From Pseudothioclava sp033100795 (GTDB lineage: Bacteria > Pseudomonadota > Alphaproteobacteria > Rhodobacterales > Rhodobacteraceae), in the NCBI RefSeq assembly GCF_033100795.1, contig NZ_JAWLVI010000003.1, forward strand, positions 1-64,000: a DNA stretch of 64,000 nucleotides. The letters run 5' to 3'. Position 1 is the stretch's first letter. Each line of letters opens with the position of its first letter. Below, one piece after another: positions 33,485 through 41,845 of this stretch. The notes under the pieces are model-generated. The model was not told the origin of the DNA and ran no database searches. It saw only the letters and a list, made by a program, of their open reading frames with translations. The position numbers and the translations under genes were made by a program.

Positions 33485-34177
33485 CTAGCCCGAGTCGTTC
33501 AGGAACGAGGTCGCATCCGCCGCGCTCAGATGGCGCGCGCGGATCAGCACATCAACCTTTTGCGTCGTGTGGCGCGCGCGATCCTCGACGGTGGCGCGCT
33601 CCTGATCAAGGTCGATCTCGTCCTTGAAGCTGTCAAAGCCGACCTTCATGTAATGGATGCCAAGGAACAGAAAGCCCATCCCCGCCAGCGCATACCCGAT
33701 CCCGCGCAGGGGTTTGGCCTTTTGAAACACCAGCACGATAGAGAGCGCGATCATCGGCATTGCAAAGGCGGCGATATTCACCTTCAGCCCCAGCCCCGCC
33801 ACCAGCCATGCGCCCGTTGTCGTGCCTATATTCGCGCCGAAAATCACCCCGACCCCGCCGATCAGCGAGATCAGCCCGGTGCTGAGGAAGGAGATCGTGA
33901 TCACCGACACAAGCGAGCTGGATTGCAGCAGCGCGGTCGAGACCGTGCCGAACAGCACCGCGCGGGGTGTCGAGCGGGTCGAGGCTTGCAAAATCCGCTC
34001 CAGCAGGCCGCCGCTAAGCAGCCGGAACCCGTCTTCAAGCATCAGCATCCCGAACAGGAAAATCGCAACCCCCGCCGCGATGTCCTGCACGCTCGGGTTC
34101 AGCCAGAAGGCAAAGATCAGCGCCCCAAGCGCGACCGGCAGGAAAAAACGTCTCACTCGGATCTCCGTTTGCACCAC
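33485..34177 (-). pseudogene. Na/Pi cotransporter family gene with internal deletion
   Basis: The 230-residue frame begins normally for this family: VALGALIFAFWLNPSVQDIA, IFLFGMLMLEDGFRLLSGGL, then TALLQSSSLVSVITISFLST (QSSS motif) and GVGVIFGANIGTTTGAWLVA. After FLFLGIHYMKVGFDSFKDEI, near residue 180, it jumps to ERATVEDRARHTTQKVDVLI, which belongs near the C-terminus of the ~550-residue family. The second transmembrane repeat and most of the PhoU-like part are gone, although the frame is kept. It ends at a TAG about 65 bases from ssrA. Transport function is unlikely. Confidence 0.7.
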
Positions 34178-34359
34178 CCCGCGCAGGATGGCGCAGATCG
34201 GCGCAAAGCGGTAGCCCCGTCGGTCAGACCCCGAAATATCCGCTCATATCAGGCTACAGCGCATGATCCCAATGGCGCACACGATCCGATGTCCTCCCCC
34301 GAAGGCAGGCACTACTTTTTGGGGCATCCTGTCTGCAGGGGGCGCATAGGGGAAAACCA

Positions 34360-34387
34360 AGGCCCCCTCTCCGCCCGAAAGCGGAGA
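34360..34387 (-). terminator. Hairpin after the flavoenzyme gene
   Basis: TCTCCGC (34368-34374) and GCGGAGA (34381-34387) form a seven-pair stem with a six-base loop, 16 bases beyond the stop of the minus-strand flavoenzyme gene. The following T run is weak (TTGGTTTTCC), so efficiency is uncertain. Confidence 0.45.
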
Positions 34388-34402
34388 AGGTTCAGGCAGA
34401 TC

Positions 34403-36439
34403 TCAGAGGTCTTTGACCAGACGCAGTGCGTCGTAAATGGCGGCGTGGGTGTTGCGCGCGGCCACCGCATCCCCGATGCGGAACAGGCGGAATGTTCCTG
34501 CAGGGTTGCGCGCGACAGCCTGCGCACGGCCATTGGTCAGCGCCTTGTAGTCTACCTCGCCAAGGTTCGACGATTGCGGCTTCAGCTCGAAGTAAAGCTC
34601 ATCAAGCGGGCGGGTGCCGTGGTTCACCACCACCTGATCCACCACGCGCTCGCGGGTGAAATCGCCGTAGTCGCTGCCAAGGCGCGCGCGCAGCTGGTTG
34701 CCCTCGCGCGCCACATCCATCAGCCGCCACGTCACGGTAAAGGTGGTATCGCGATGTTGCAGGTTGCGCATGTAGGGCACGAGGTTCATTGCCATCACCT
34801 CGGGCGCAAAGCTGCGGTCCGGCGTGACGATTTCCACCCTGGCGCCGGTGGCCGAGATTTTATCGGCGGCTTGCAGGCCCGCATGGTCGCCCGCGTCGTC
34901 AAACACCAGAACATTCTGCCCCGGCTTCACATCGCCCGAGAGAATATCCCAGGTGGACACGACCAAGTCGTTGCCCTGCCCCAGCACCTCGGTATGCGGC
35001 ATCCCGCCGGTGGCAATGATCACCTCGTCGGGGTTGGTGGCCAGAATGTCCGCCGCCTCGGCGAATGTGTTGAAGCGGAAGTCCACGCCCTTCGCCTCGC
35101 ATTGCGCCATGCGCCAGGCGATGATCGAGATCATCTCGCGGCGGCGCTCGTCTTGCGCGGTCAGGCGGATTTGCCCGCCGGGCTGGTCGGCAGCTTCGAA
35201 CACGGTCACCGCATGGCCACGCTCGGCCGCCACGCGGGCAGCCTCCATGCCAGCCGGGCCGGCGCCCACGATGGTGACGCGCTTCTTCGTTACCGCCGCC
35301 GGAATGTCGTGCGGCATCGTTTCTTCGCGGCCCGTTGCGGCGTTATGCAGGCAGAACGCCAGACCGCCCTGATAGATCCGGTCGAGGCAGTAGTTCGCGC
35401 CGACGCAAGGCCGGATGTCATCTTCGCGCTTTTCAATGATTTTGCGCACCAGATGCGGGTCGGCCATATGCGCGCGGGTCATGCCCACCATATCAAGCTT
35501 GCCGCTCGCAATGGCGTGGCGCGCGGTAGCAACGTCCGGAATTTTCGCCGCGTGGAAGGTGGGGAAGCCCGTCGCCGCACGAATTTCACCCGCAAAATCA
35601 AGGTGCGGCGCGTTGCGCATACCTTGGATCGGGATCAGGTCGGTCAGGCCGGGGTCAGTGTCGATATGGCCCTTCACCACGTTCAAAAAGTCTACCAACC
35701 CGCTGTCTTTCAGGCGCTGGCTGACCGTCATACCCTCGGCTTTGGTCATGCCGCCGGGCAGGTCTTGATCGCCCGTGTAGCGCAGGCCCACGATGAAATC
35801 TGGCCCACAGCGTTTGCGGATTGCACCGAGCACATCAAAGGTAAACTTGAGCCGGTTTTCAAGGCTGCCGCCATAGGGCGCCTCAAGGTCGTTCGTGAGC
35901 GGCGACCAGAATTGCTCAAGCAGGTGGCCATAAGCCTCAAGCTCGATGCCATCGACGCCCGCCATCTTCATCCGCTCCGCCGCATCGGCGAAATCCCCGA
36001 TGATGCGGGTCATATCCCAGTCTTCCATCCGCTTGGGGAAGGCGCGGTGCGAGGCTTCGCGCTCGTGGCTCGGGGCCACCACGGGCAGCCAGTCGGCCTT
36101 GTCCCACCGGGTGCGGCGGCCAAGGTGGGTGAGCTGGATCATCACCGCCGCGCCGTGATCGTGTACCTCGTCCACAAGCTGCTTCATGTGGCCCACAACC
36201 TCATCCTTCCACGCAAGGATGTTATTGAACACGGGCGGGCTATCCTGCGCGACCGAGGCGGACCCTGCGGTCATCGTCAGCGCCACACCGGCCTTGGCGC
36301 GCTCCACGTGATAGGCGCGGTAGCGGCCCTTGGGCATGCCGTCCTCGGGGTAGGCCGGCTCGTGGCTGGTGATCATGATGCGGTTGCGCAGGGTGAGATG
36401 CTTGAGCTTGTAGGGCTGCAAAAGCGGGTCGTTGGACAT
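34403..36439 (-). CDS. NADH:flavin oxidoreductase, dimethylglycine/N-methylproline demethylase type
   Basis: 678 residues. The N-terminal TIM barrel is of the old yellow enzyme/trimethylamine dehydrogenase class (LTLRNRIMITSHEPAYPEDG, then GVDGIELEAYGHLLEQFWSP). The 4Fe-4S cysteine region is CVGANYCLDRIYQGGLAFCL. The C-terminal half has a dinucleotide motif VTIVGAGPAGMEAARVAAER and ADQPGGQIRLT. It matches the DgcA/StcD-like group that demethylates dimethylglycine or N-methylproline in betaine and stachydrine breakdown. A TetR gene diverges from it and a GlxA-type regulator lies nearby. The exact substrate is not determined by sequence. Confidence 0.82.
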   Translation of the reverse strand: MSNDPLLQPYKLKHLTLRNRIMITSHEPAYPEDGMPKGRYRAYHVERAKAGVALTMTAGSASVAQDSPPVFNNILAWKDEVVGHMKQLVDEVHDHGAAVMIQLTHLGRRTRWDKADWLPVVAPSHEREASHRAFPKRMEDWDMTRIIGDFADAAERMKMAGVDGIELEAYGHLLEQFWSPLTNDLEAPYGGSLENRLKFTFDVLGAIRKRCGPDFIVGLRYTGDQDLPGGMTKAEGMTVSQRLKDSGLVDFLNVVKGHIDTDPGLTDLIPIQGMRNAPHLDFAGEIRAATGFPTFHAAKIPDVATARHAIASGKLDMVGMTRAHMADPHLVRKIIEKREDDIRPCVGANYCLDRIYQGGLAFCLHNAATGREETMPHDIPAAVTKKRVTIVGAGPAGMEAARVAAERGHAVTVFEAADQPGGQIRLTAQDERRREMISIIAWRMAQCEAKGVDFRFNTFAEAADILATNPDEVIIATGGMPHTEVLGQGNDLVVSTWDILSGDVKPGQNVLVFDDAGDHAGLQAADKISATGARVEIVTPDRSFAPEVMAMNLVPYMRNLQHRDTTFTVTWRLMDVAREGNQLRARLGSDYGDFTRERVVDQVVVNHGTRPLDELYFELKPQSSNLGEVDYKALTNGRAQAVARNPAGTFRLFRIGDAVAARNTHAAIYDALRLVKDL

Positions 36440-36477
36440 GGGGCGGTCTCCTCTCGAGTCTGCGCTATTTCACCCGT

Positions 36478-36527
36478 AATGTTCACAACTGTCAAGTTTT
36501 CAGTCACCACAGAACATTTCTTGTGAA
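36478..36527. promoter_or_regulatory. Inverted repeats between the flavoenzyme and TetR genes
   Basis: AATGTTC (36478-36484) and GAACATT (36512-36518) are exact inverted repeats, as are TTCACAA (36482-36488) and TTGTGAA (36521-36527). They lie 38 bases from the flavoenzyme ATG and about 30 bases before the TetR ATG. A TetR-family dimer binding here would control both genes. The pairing could also be chance in an AT-rich gap. Confidence 0.45.
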
Positions 36528-36555
36528 AACCTCAATACTCGCTTAGGGTAAGCGC

Positions 36556-37173
36556 ATGGACGAGACCGAAAAAAACGAAACCGGCTGGCGTGGATCGCGC
36601 GAGGGATGGCTGGACGCCGCCTATGGCGCGCTGATTCGCGAAGGCGTGGATGCGGTGAAGATCATGCCGCTAGCCGAGAGCCTCAAACTCTCGCGCACCT
36701 CGTTTTACTGGTTCTTCAAGGATCGCGCGGCGCTGCTGAGCGCGCTGGCCGATATGTGGGAGGCGCGCACGACCGCCCCCCTTACCGCCGCCACGCGCGA
36801 GTTTGCCGAGACCGAGACCGAGGCGATGCTCAACCTGCTCGCCTGCTTTTTGCAGGCGGACACCTTTGACGCAAAGCTTGAATTCGCGATGCGTGGCTGG
36901 GCGCTGAAAGATGCGGCTATCCTTGCACGCATCACCGAGGCCGACGCGCACCGCCTGGCGGCACTGACCGGGATGCTGATCCGTTGGGGGCACGATCCGC
37001 GCGACGCCGACGTGCGGGCGCGCACGATCTATCTGGTGCAGATCGGCTATATCTCGATGCAATCCGAAGAGCCGCTGGAAACCCGCCTCGACCGTATCCC
37101 GCATTACGTCGAAATCTACACCGGCCGCCCGCCCGAGCCGCGCGAGATGGCGCGATTCCGCGCGCGGTTCTAG
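36556..37173 (+). CDS. TetR family transcriptional regulator
   Basis: 205 residues; GGGTAAG precedes the ATG. The N-terminal helix-turn-helix is WLDAAYGALIREGVDAVKIM, then PLAESLKLSRTSFYWFFKDR with the classic TSFYWFF core. The rest is a helical ligand domain (MRGWALKDAAILARITEADA). It is divergent from the flavoenzyme gene and is the obvious candidate to repress it, releasing on binding a betaine-type compound. The ligand is unknown. Its 3' end abuts that of the GlxA-type gene. Confidence 0.85.
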   Translation: MDETEKNETGWRGSREGWLDAAYGALIREGVDAVKIMPLAESLKLSRTSFYWFFKDRAALLSALADMWEARTTAPLTAATREFAETETEAMLNLLACFLQADTFDAKLEFAMRGWALKDAAILARITEADAHRLAALTGMLIRWGHDPRDADVRARTIYLVQIGYISMQSEEPLETRLDRIPHYVEIYTGRPPEPREMARFRARF

Positions 37174-38201
37174 CGCGAGGCCGTGGGCCGCCCGCCCTTG
37201 ATCGGGCGATTGAACTTGGTCGGTGTCACCCCGAAGCGCGATTTGAAGCTTTTGGAGAAATGCGCGACCGAGCCAAAGCCGCAGGCCAGCGCCACATCCA
37301 GAAGCCCCAGATCGGTCGTGGACAGCAGATTGCGCCCGCGATCTAGCCGGATGCCGCGATAATAATCACCGGGGGACTCGCCCAGAACCGACAGGAACAT
37401 CCGCTCGATATGGCGGCGCGAAAACCCTGCCGCCTCGGCCAGATCATCCAGCGACAGCGGGTCTTCAATATGCGCATTCATCAGGTTGACGATGTTCAAC
37501 AGCCCCGGATTGCGCGACCGGATCAGCACCGCCATCGACGAGCGCTGCTCTTTCTCGATCCCCACCATCACCTTGCGCAAACACATCTCGGAGACCATCG
37601 CGGCGAACTCGGTGCCGTAATCCTCGGCGATGAGCGAGAGCATCATATCCGTCGCCGCAGCCCCGCCGCCACAGGTCATCACCCCGTCTGAGACCTCGAA
37701 ACGGTTCACGGTCGGGCAAAGCGCGGGATAATCTTCGGTAAAGGCAGGCTGGTTTTCCCAGTGCAGGGTAAACGCCCGATCGGCCAGCAGCCCCGCCGCC
37801 GCCAGCGCCACCGCGCCGGTGCAAATCCCGCCCACGGCGCCCCCGAACCGCGCATGGCGCTGGATCGCGGCAACCACTTTGGGAGCCGCCGCCGCCGAGG
37901 CCGGATTACCCGCGCAGACAAAAGTCCGTGTCGCGCGGTCCATCGGCGCGAGCGCCGCATCGACACAGACCGAAATGCCCGACGAGCTGGCCACCGGCGC
38001 GCCGGTCTCTGACAAAAGCTGCCACTTATAGAGCGGCTGCTGCGACAACTGGTTGGCAATGCGCAAAGGCTCGACCGCCGAACTAAAGGCCAAAAGCGTG
38101 AACCCCGGCACCAGAATAAAGGCATAGCGCCGCGTGGCGCTGCCGGCTGGCACCGGAAAATAGGCCGCCCCAAGGGGCACAATGGTTTCGTCGGCTGGCA
38201 T
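37170..38201 (-). CDS. GlxA-type AraC family regulator with DJ-1/PfpI domain
   Basis: 343 residues from ATG 38201. The N-terminal ~200 residues are the DJ-1/PfpI-like amidase fold (YAFILVPGFTLLAFSSAVEP, then GGAVGGICTGAVALAAAGLL). The C-terminal ~100 residues are the AraC DNA-binding domain (SLDDLAEAAGFSRRHIERMF, then LLDVALACGFGSVAHFSKSF). This architecture includes GbdR and CdhR, which activate glycine betaine and carnitine catabolism; the demethylase-like neighbour supports such a role. The stop overlaps the TetR gene end by four bases. Confidence 0.85.
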   Translation of the reverse strand: MPADETIVPLGAAYFPVPAGSATRRYAFILVPGFTLLAFSSAVEPLRIANQLSQQPLYKWQLLSETGAPVASSSGISVCVDAALAPMDRATRTFVCAGNPASAAAAPKVVAAIQRHARFGGAVGGICTGAVALAAAGLLADRAFTLHWENQPAFTEDYPALCPTVNRFEVSDGVMTCGGGAAATDMMLSLIAEDYGTEFAAMVSEMCLRKVMVGIEKEQRSSMAVLIRSRNPGLLNIVNLMNAHIEDPLSLDDLAEAAGFSRRHIERMFLSVLGESPGDYYRGIRLDRGRNLLSTTDLGLLDVALACGFGSVAHFSKSFKSRFGVTPTKFNRPIKGGRPTASR

Positions 38202-38323
38202 CTTCGCGTTGGCCCTGTCATGCAGTTTCGACCACCCTATACCGCATGTGCGGGGCGGAACAAACGGTCCTGTCAACCGCGGGCTTAGCGGGCTATGTTG
38301 GGTCAAGCCGCAGAGAGCCGCCA

Positions 38324-39139
38324 ATGACACAGCCCCACCTTCCGCACATCCCGAATGTTCTGGCGATAGCTGGCTCTGACCCCTCGGGCGGGGCGGGAAT
38401 TCAGGCCGACATAAAGGCGATCTGCGCAAATGGCGGCTACGCGATGGCGGCGATCACCGCGCTGACAGCGCAGAGCACGCGCGGCGTGTCCGACATCCGG
38501 CTTTTGCCGCCAGCGTTTGTCGCCGCACAGATAGCGGCGGTGCTTGCGGATATTCGCGTGGATGCGATCAAGATCGGGATGCTGGGAACTGCGGAGATCA
38601 CCGAAGCGATTGCCAAGGCGCTGCGCGACCACCCTGCCCCCGTGATTCTGGATACGGTAATGCGGCCCAAGGGTGGCAATACGCTGCTTGCCACGGACGC
38701 CCTTCCCCCGCTACGCGACCTGCTCTTGCCGATCTGCGACATCGTCACACCCAACCTGCCCGAGGCGGCCGTGCTTCTGGGGTGTGCCGAGGCGACATCG
38801 CGCGCCGAAATGGAGGCGCAGGCCCGCGCCCTGCGCGATCTGGGCGCGCGGGCGGTCTATCTGAAAGGCGGGCATCTGGCGGCAGAGGACTGCCCCGATC
38901 TGTTTTTCACCGATGCGCCCCTCTGGATCGAGGCACCGCGCATTGCGACCAAGAACACACATGGCACAGGCTGCACGCTGGCCTCGGCGCTGGCGACGCA
39001 GCGCGCGCACGGCCTGCCCCCGGCCGAGGCGGCAAAAGCCGCCAAAGCCTATACCCTTGGCGCGATCCGCGCGGCGGATGGGCTATCGGTCGGTCAGGGC
39101 CACGGGCCGACCGATCATTTCTTTGCTATGCGAAAATAA
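38324..39139 (+). CDS. thiD: Hydroxymethylpyrimidine/phosphomethylpyrimidine kinase
   Basis: 271 residues from ATG 38324. The ribokinase-fold signatures are AIAGSDPSGGAGIQADIKAI near residue 14, DAIKIGMLGTAEITEAIAKA, ILDTVMRPKGGNTLL and the catalytic KNTHGTGCTLASALAT near 216. ThiD phosphorylates hydroxymethylpyrimidine twice for thiamine synthesis in the cytoplasm. It stands alone, divergent from the GlxA-type regulator; other thi genes are absent from the window. Confidence 0.92.
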   Translation: MTQPHLPHIPNVLAIAGSDPSGGAGIQADIKAICANGGYAMAAITALTAQSTRGVSDIRLLPPAFVAAQIAAVLADIRVDAIKIGMLGTAEITEAIAKALRDHPAPVILDTVMRPKGGNTLLATDALPPLRDLLLPICDIVTPNLPEAAVLLGCAEATSRAEMEAQARALRDLGARAVYLKGGHLAAEDCPDLFFTDAPLWIEAPRIATKNTHGTGCTLASALATQRAHGLPPAEAAKAAKAYTLGAIRAADGLSVGQGHGPTDHFFAMRK

Positions 39140-39150
39140 CGGGCGAGGGT

Positions 39151-39678
39151 TCACCCCGCGCTGCAGGCCTTTGCCTCGGGCGCGACCTTTGCGGCCCATG
39201 CGTCCAAAGCCGCCGGATCGGCGGGCAGAACGGTGGCGAAATCGCCCGCGAACTCGGCGAATGCCGCCTCGTTCAGCCCGTTCAGGCCCACAATCACCGG
39301 AATGCCCTGCGCCAGAGCCTCGGCAATGACCTCGCGAAAGCCCCGGCCCTCGGCCTCGTGCTTGCCGAATTTATTGACGATCATCAGATCAACACCGCGG
39401 GCGAGCTGTTCCTGCGTATGCCGCACCGCCGTTTCCAGAACATGCGGGTTCAGCCGACAGCCGCGCGCCTCTGGCCCCAGCGATTGCGAGATGCGCAAGA
39501 CCGGCCCCGCGGGCAGCACCGTCACATCCATATCGCAGTGATGCGTGCCCTCAAGCGGCGTATTCACCTGCACCGTCCCGCACAGCCGCAAGCCCCGCGC
39601 CGCAGCGCGTTCCGCCAGATCGGCCAGAAGGCGGTTGGTATCCCCCCGCTCGGGGGCATTGAGGCAAGCCAGTTCCAT
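39151..39678 (-). CDS. DUF2478 family protein
   Basis: 175 residues. It starts LACLNAPERGDTNRLLADLA and contains DLMIVNKFGKHEAEGRGFRE, a conserved DUF2478 segment, then IAEALAQGIPVIVGLNGLNE. The family looks like a P-loop-type fold without the P-loop and is often found near molybdenum or denitrification genes; its biochemical role is unknown. It lies immediately downstream of the nap operon behind a strong terminator, so its link with nitrate reductase (a molybdoenzyme) is suggestive only. Confidence 0.7.
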   Translation of the reverse strand: MELACLNAPERGDTNRLLADLAERAAARGLRLCGTVQVNTPLEGTHHCDMDVTVLPAGPVLRISQSLGPEARGCRLNPHVLETAVRHTQEQLARGVDLMIVNKFGKHEAEGRGFREVIAEALAQGIPVIVGLNGLNEAAFAEFAGDFATVLPADPAALDAWAAKVAPEAKACSAG

Positions 39679-39692
39679 CGCGCGCTTTCCGT

Positions 39693-39724
39693 AAAAAACG
39701 GGCGCAGCCGGATAGCCGCGCCCG
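39693..39724 (-). terminator. Rho-independent terminator of the nap operon
   Basis: On the minus strand CGGGCGCGGC and GCTGCGCCCG form a ten-pair stem with one mismatch around a TATCCG loop, followed directly by TTTTTT. It lies 11 bases after the napC stop and just before the DUF2478 ATG, ending the napFDAGHBC transcript. Confidence 0.88.
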
Positions 39725-39734
39725 AATAAGGTTC

Positions 39735-40445
39735 TTAGTTCGAGCTGGTGTTGTCCAGATAGGATTTCACCTGCGCGGCCTTGACCTTCGGCGGGTCGAT
39801 CACGCCGTCGGCCTCAAGCTCGCTGACCACTTCCTTGTAGCGATCCAGATAACCGGCGGGCAGATCGTGGGCGATCCCCTGGTGGCAATCGATGCAGGTC
39901 TTGCCCTCGTCCAGCGCCTTCTGGTGGTTAGAGGCGGCACGGTTTTCCTGAAGCGTGAAGTCCATGAACTCGAAGTTGTGGCAGTTGCGGCACTCGCGCG
40001 AGTCGGTTTTCTTCATCCGCGCCCATTCATGCGAGGCAAGTTCGATACGCTTTTCCTCGAACTTTTCGCGGGTCCAGATCGACTTTGAAATGAAGTGACC
40101 ATAAAGCTCTTTCGATGCCTGGATCTTGCGAATGATCTTGGGGCCCCAGTCTTTTGGAACGTGGCAATCGGGGCAGGTTGCGCGCACGCCAGAGCTGTTA
40201 TTCTGGTGCACTGAACCTTGGTATTCGGCGTAGACGTTATCCTCCATCTCGTGGCACGAGGTGCAGAACTGCTCGTTGTTGGTCATCTCCAGCGCGGTGT
40301 GGAAACCACCCCAGAACAGAATACCCGCGACAAAGCCCACGACCAGCAGGAAGCCGAGCGAAAAGACCCCCGAGGGGCTAGCGAGGAAGCGCCAGATCCG
40401 GCTGATCAGGCCAGGGCGCGGTTCATTATTTGGTTTATCGGACAT
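39735..40445 (-). CDS. napC: Tetraheme cytochrome c NapC
   Basis: 236 residues. One N-terminal membrane helix (GVFSLGFLLVVGFVAGILFW) anchors it in the inner membrane facing the periplasm. Four heme motifs are visible: CTSCH, CPDCH, CRNCH and CIDCH. NapC oxidises membrane quinol and passes electrons to NapB and NapA. It is the last gene of the nap operon. Its first ~190 residues closely resemble the N-terminal part of the fusion cytochrome at 54014-55807, which has the same ENVYAEYQG stretch and heme spacing. Confidence 0.96.
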   Translation of the reverse strand: MSDKPNNEPRPGLISRIWRFLASPSGVFSLGFLLVVGFVAGILFWGGFHTALEMTNNEQFCTSCHEMEDNVYAEYQGSVHQNNSSGVRATCPDCHVPKDWGPKIIRKIQASKELYGHFISKSIWTREKFEEKRIELASHEWARMKKTDSRECRNCHNFEFMDFTLQENRAASNHQKALDEGKTCIDCHQGIAHDLPAGYLDRYKEVVSELEADGVIDPPKVKAAQVKSYLDNTSSN

Positions 40446-40469
40446 CGGATTGATCCTCGAACGCGGGCC

Positions 40470-40907
40470 TTACTGGCCGAACGGCTTGAAGGTGTTTTCA
40501 ACAAGATCAGGCGCGTTGACCTGCGGAACGTGGCACTGGTTGCAGAACCAGCGGCGCGCCGAAACGGTCTCGCTTTGCACGCCGTTGCGATCGACGTAGT
40601 GGGTCATCGACAGAACCGGCGCGCCACGATCCGGGGCGTTTGCCCATTCGTGACAGCCAAGGCACTCGTTGGCCTTCATGTCGATCTGGTATTTGTCGAT
40701 CGTGTGCGGGATCAGCGGCGGCTGCTGGCGATAGGCGCGGTCAAAGCGCTGTTCTTCCTGATGGAAGACAGGTTCGACGCCGACCTCCTGGTCGACTTGC
40801 GCCCCACGCAGGGATTGCACGGCGTCTGCCGATTGCGACAATGCGCTGCCAGCGGCAAGCGCGAAGGCCGCAGCGGCCAGAACACTGAGAAGAGCGGGCT
40901 GTTTCAT
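40470..40907 (-). CDS. napB: Periplasmic nitrate reductase diheme cytochrome subunit NapB
   Basis: 145 residues with a cleavable signal peptide (LLSVLAAAAFALAAGSALSQ). Two heme c motifs, CLGCH near residue 82 and CNQCH near 122, and the NapB-typical PPLIPHTIDKYQID segment. It hands electrons from NapC to the molybdenum subunit NapA in the periplasm. It lies between napH and napC. Confidence 0.96.
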   Translation of the reverse strand: MKQPALLSVLAAAAFALAAGSALSQSADAVQSLRGAQVDQEVGVEPVFHQEEQRFDRAYRQQPPLIPHTIDKYQIDMKANECLGCHEWANAPDRGAPVLSMTHYVDRNGVQSETVSARRWFCNQCHVPQVNAPDLVENTFKPFGQ

Positions 40908-40927
40908 GGCATAGTCTCCATCTGAAC

Positions 40928-41845
40928 TCAGGCGGCACGCGTATCGGGTGCCGGGGAACGGGTTGCATCATCCCGACCCGCCGCAGGGCTGGTATCGAAA
41001 CGATGGGTGAAACGGAACACATCGACGGCGCAGACATCGATGCAGCGACCGCAATTGGTGCAGTCGGGTGACAGGATCAGCGGCGTCTCCTCGCCTTTTC
41101 CGCGCAGCGCTGGCGAGATGACGTGCATTTCGGGGCAGACGGCAAAGCAATCCATGCAGTCGTCACAGGCCGCGCGGTTGCTGGCCGAGACGCGCAGCAC
41201 CGATTTCATGCCGAGCAGATCATAGAAGGCGCCGACGGGGCAGATATGGCCACACCAGCCACGGCGCGAAACGAACAGGTCGAACAGGAAGACCGCGATC
41301 ACGAAGGTCCAGGCGAAACCCGCGCCAAAGACAAGACCGCGGTGCAGCATGGTCACGGGGTTCACGAACTCCCACGCGATTGTGCCGGTCAGCGCCGAAA
41401 CCGCAAAGACCATCGCGAGCATCCAGTAGCGGGTATTGCGCTTGGGTTGCCAGCCTTTTTGCAGGCCGAGCTTGTCATGCAGCCAGTGCGCACCATCCGT
41501 CACCGGGTTGATCGGGCAGACCCAGGAACAATAGACCCGCCCGCCGATCAGCGCGTAAGTCACGCCAACGATCAGCGCGCCGGTAATGGCGGTCAGCTCC
41601 GGCCAGTGCCCGGCCGCGATACCTTGCAACAGAACCAGCGGATCGGTCAGCGGCAGCACATCCAGGGTCAGCGACCCAGCCAGATTGCCCTTCACCCACC
41701 AGATGCCGAACCACGGCCCGATCAGGAAAATCGCAAGGAAGGCGATCTGCGACAGGCGCCGCAGCAGCAGGTATTTATGCGCGCCGAGCCAGCCTTTGAC
41801 GCGGATCGCCTCGGCGGCGGTGGGGAGTTTGGTCTTGGCGCTCAT
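40928..41845 (-). CDS. napH: Quinol dehydrogenase ferredoxin subunit NapH
   Basis: 305 residues with four transmembrane helices (ISRRLSQIAFLAIFLIGPWF region, ITGALIVGVTYALIGG, YWMLAMVFAVSALTGTIAWE, FAWTFVIAVFLFDLFV). The cytoplasmic motif YCSWVCPINPVTDGAHWLHD and two 4Fe-4S ferredoxin clusters follow: CDDCMDCFAVCPEMHV and CTNCGRCIDVCAVDVF. NapH works with NapG as an alternative quinol-oxidising route to NapC. Its start overlaps the napG stop by four bases. Confidence 0.95.
   Translation of the reverse strand: MSAKTKLPTAAEAIRVKGWLGAHKYLLLRRLSQIAFLAIFLIGPWFGIWWVKGNLAGSLTLDVLPLTDPLVLLQGIAAGHWPELTAITGALIVGVTYALIGGRVYCSWVCPINPVTDGAHWLHDKLGLQKGWQPKRNTRYWMLAMVFAVSALTGTIAWEFVNPVTMLHRGLVFGAGFAWTFVIAVFLFDLFVSRRGWCGHICPVGAFYDLLGMKSVLRVSASNRAACDDCMDCFAVCPEMHVISPALRGKGEETPLILSPDCTNCGRCIDVCAVDVFRFTHRFDTSPAAGRDDATRSPAPDTRAA

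Noticed and set aside
33422..36526. 1034-codon plus-strand frame opposite the flavoenzyme gene
   Set aside because: It is the antisense of a clear flavoenzyme gene and the Na/Pi pseudogene; the translation has no domains.
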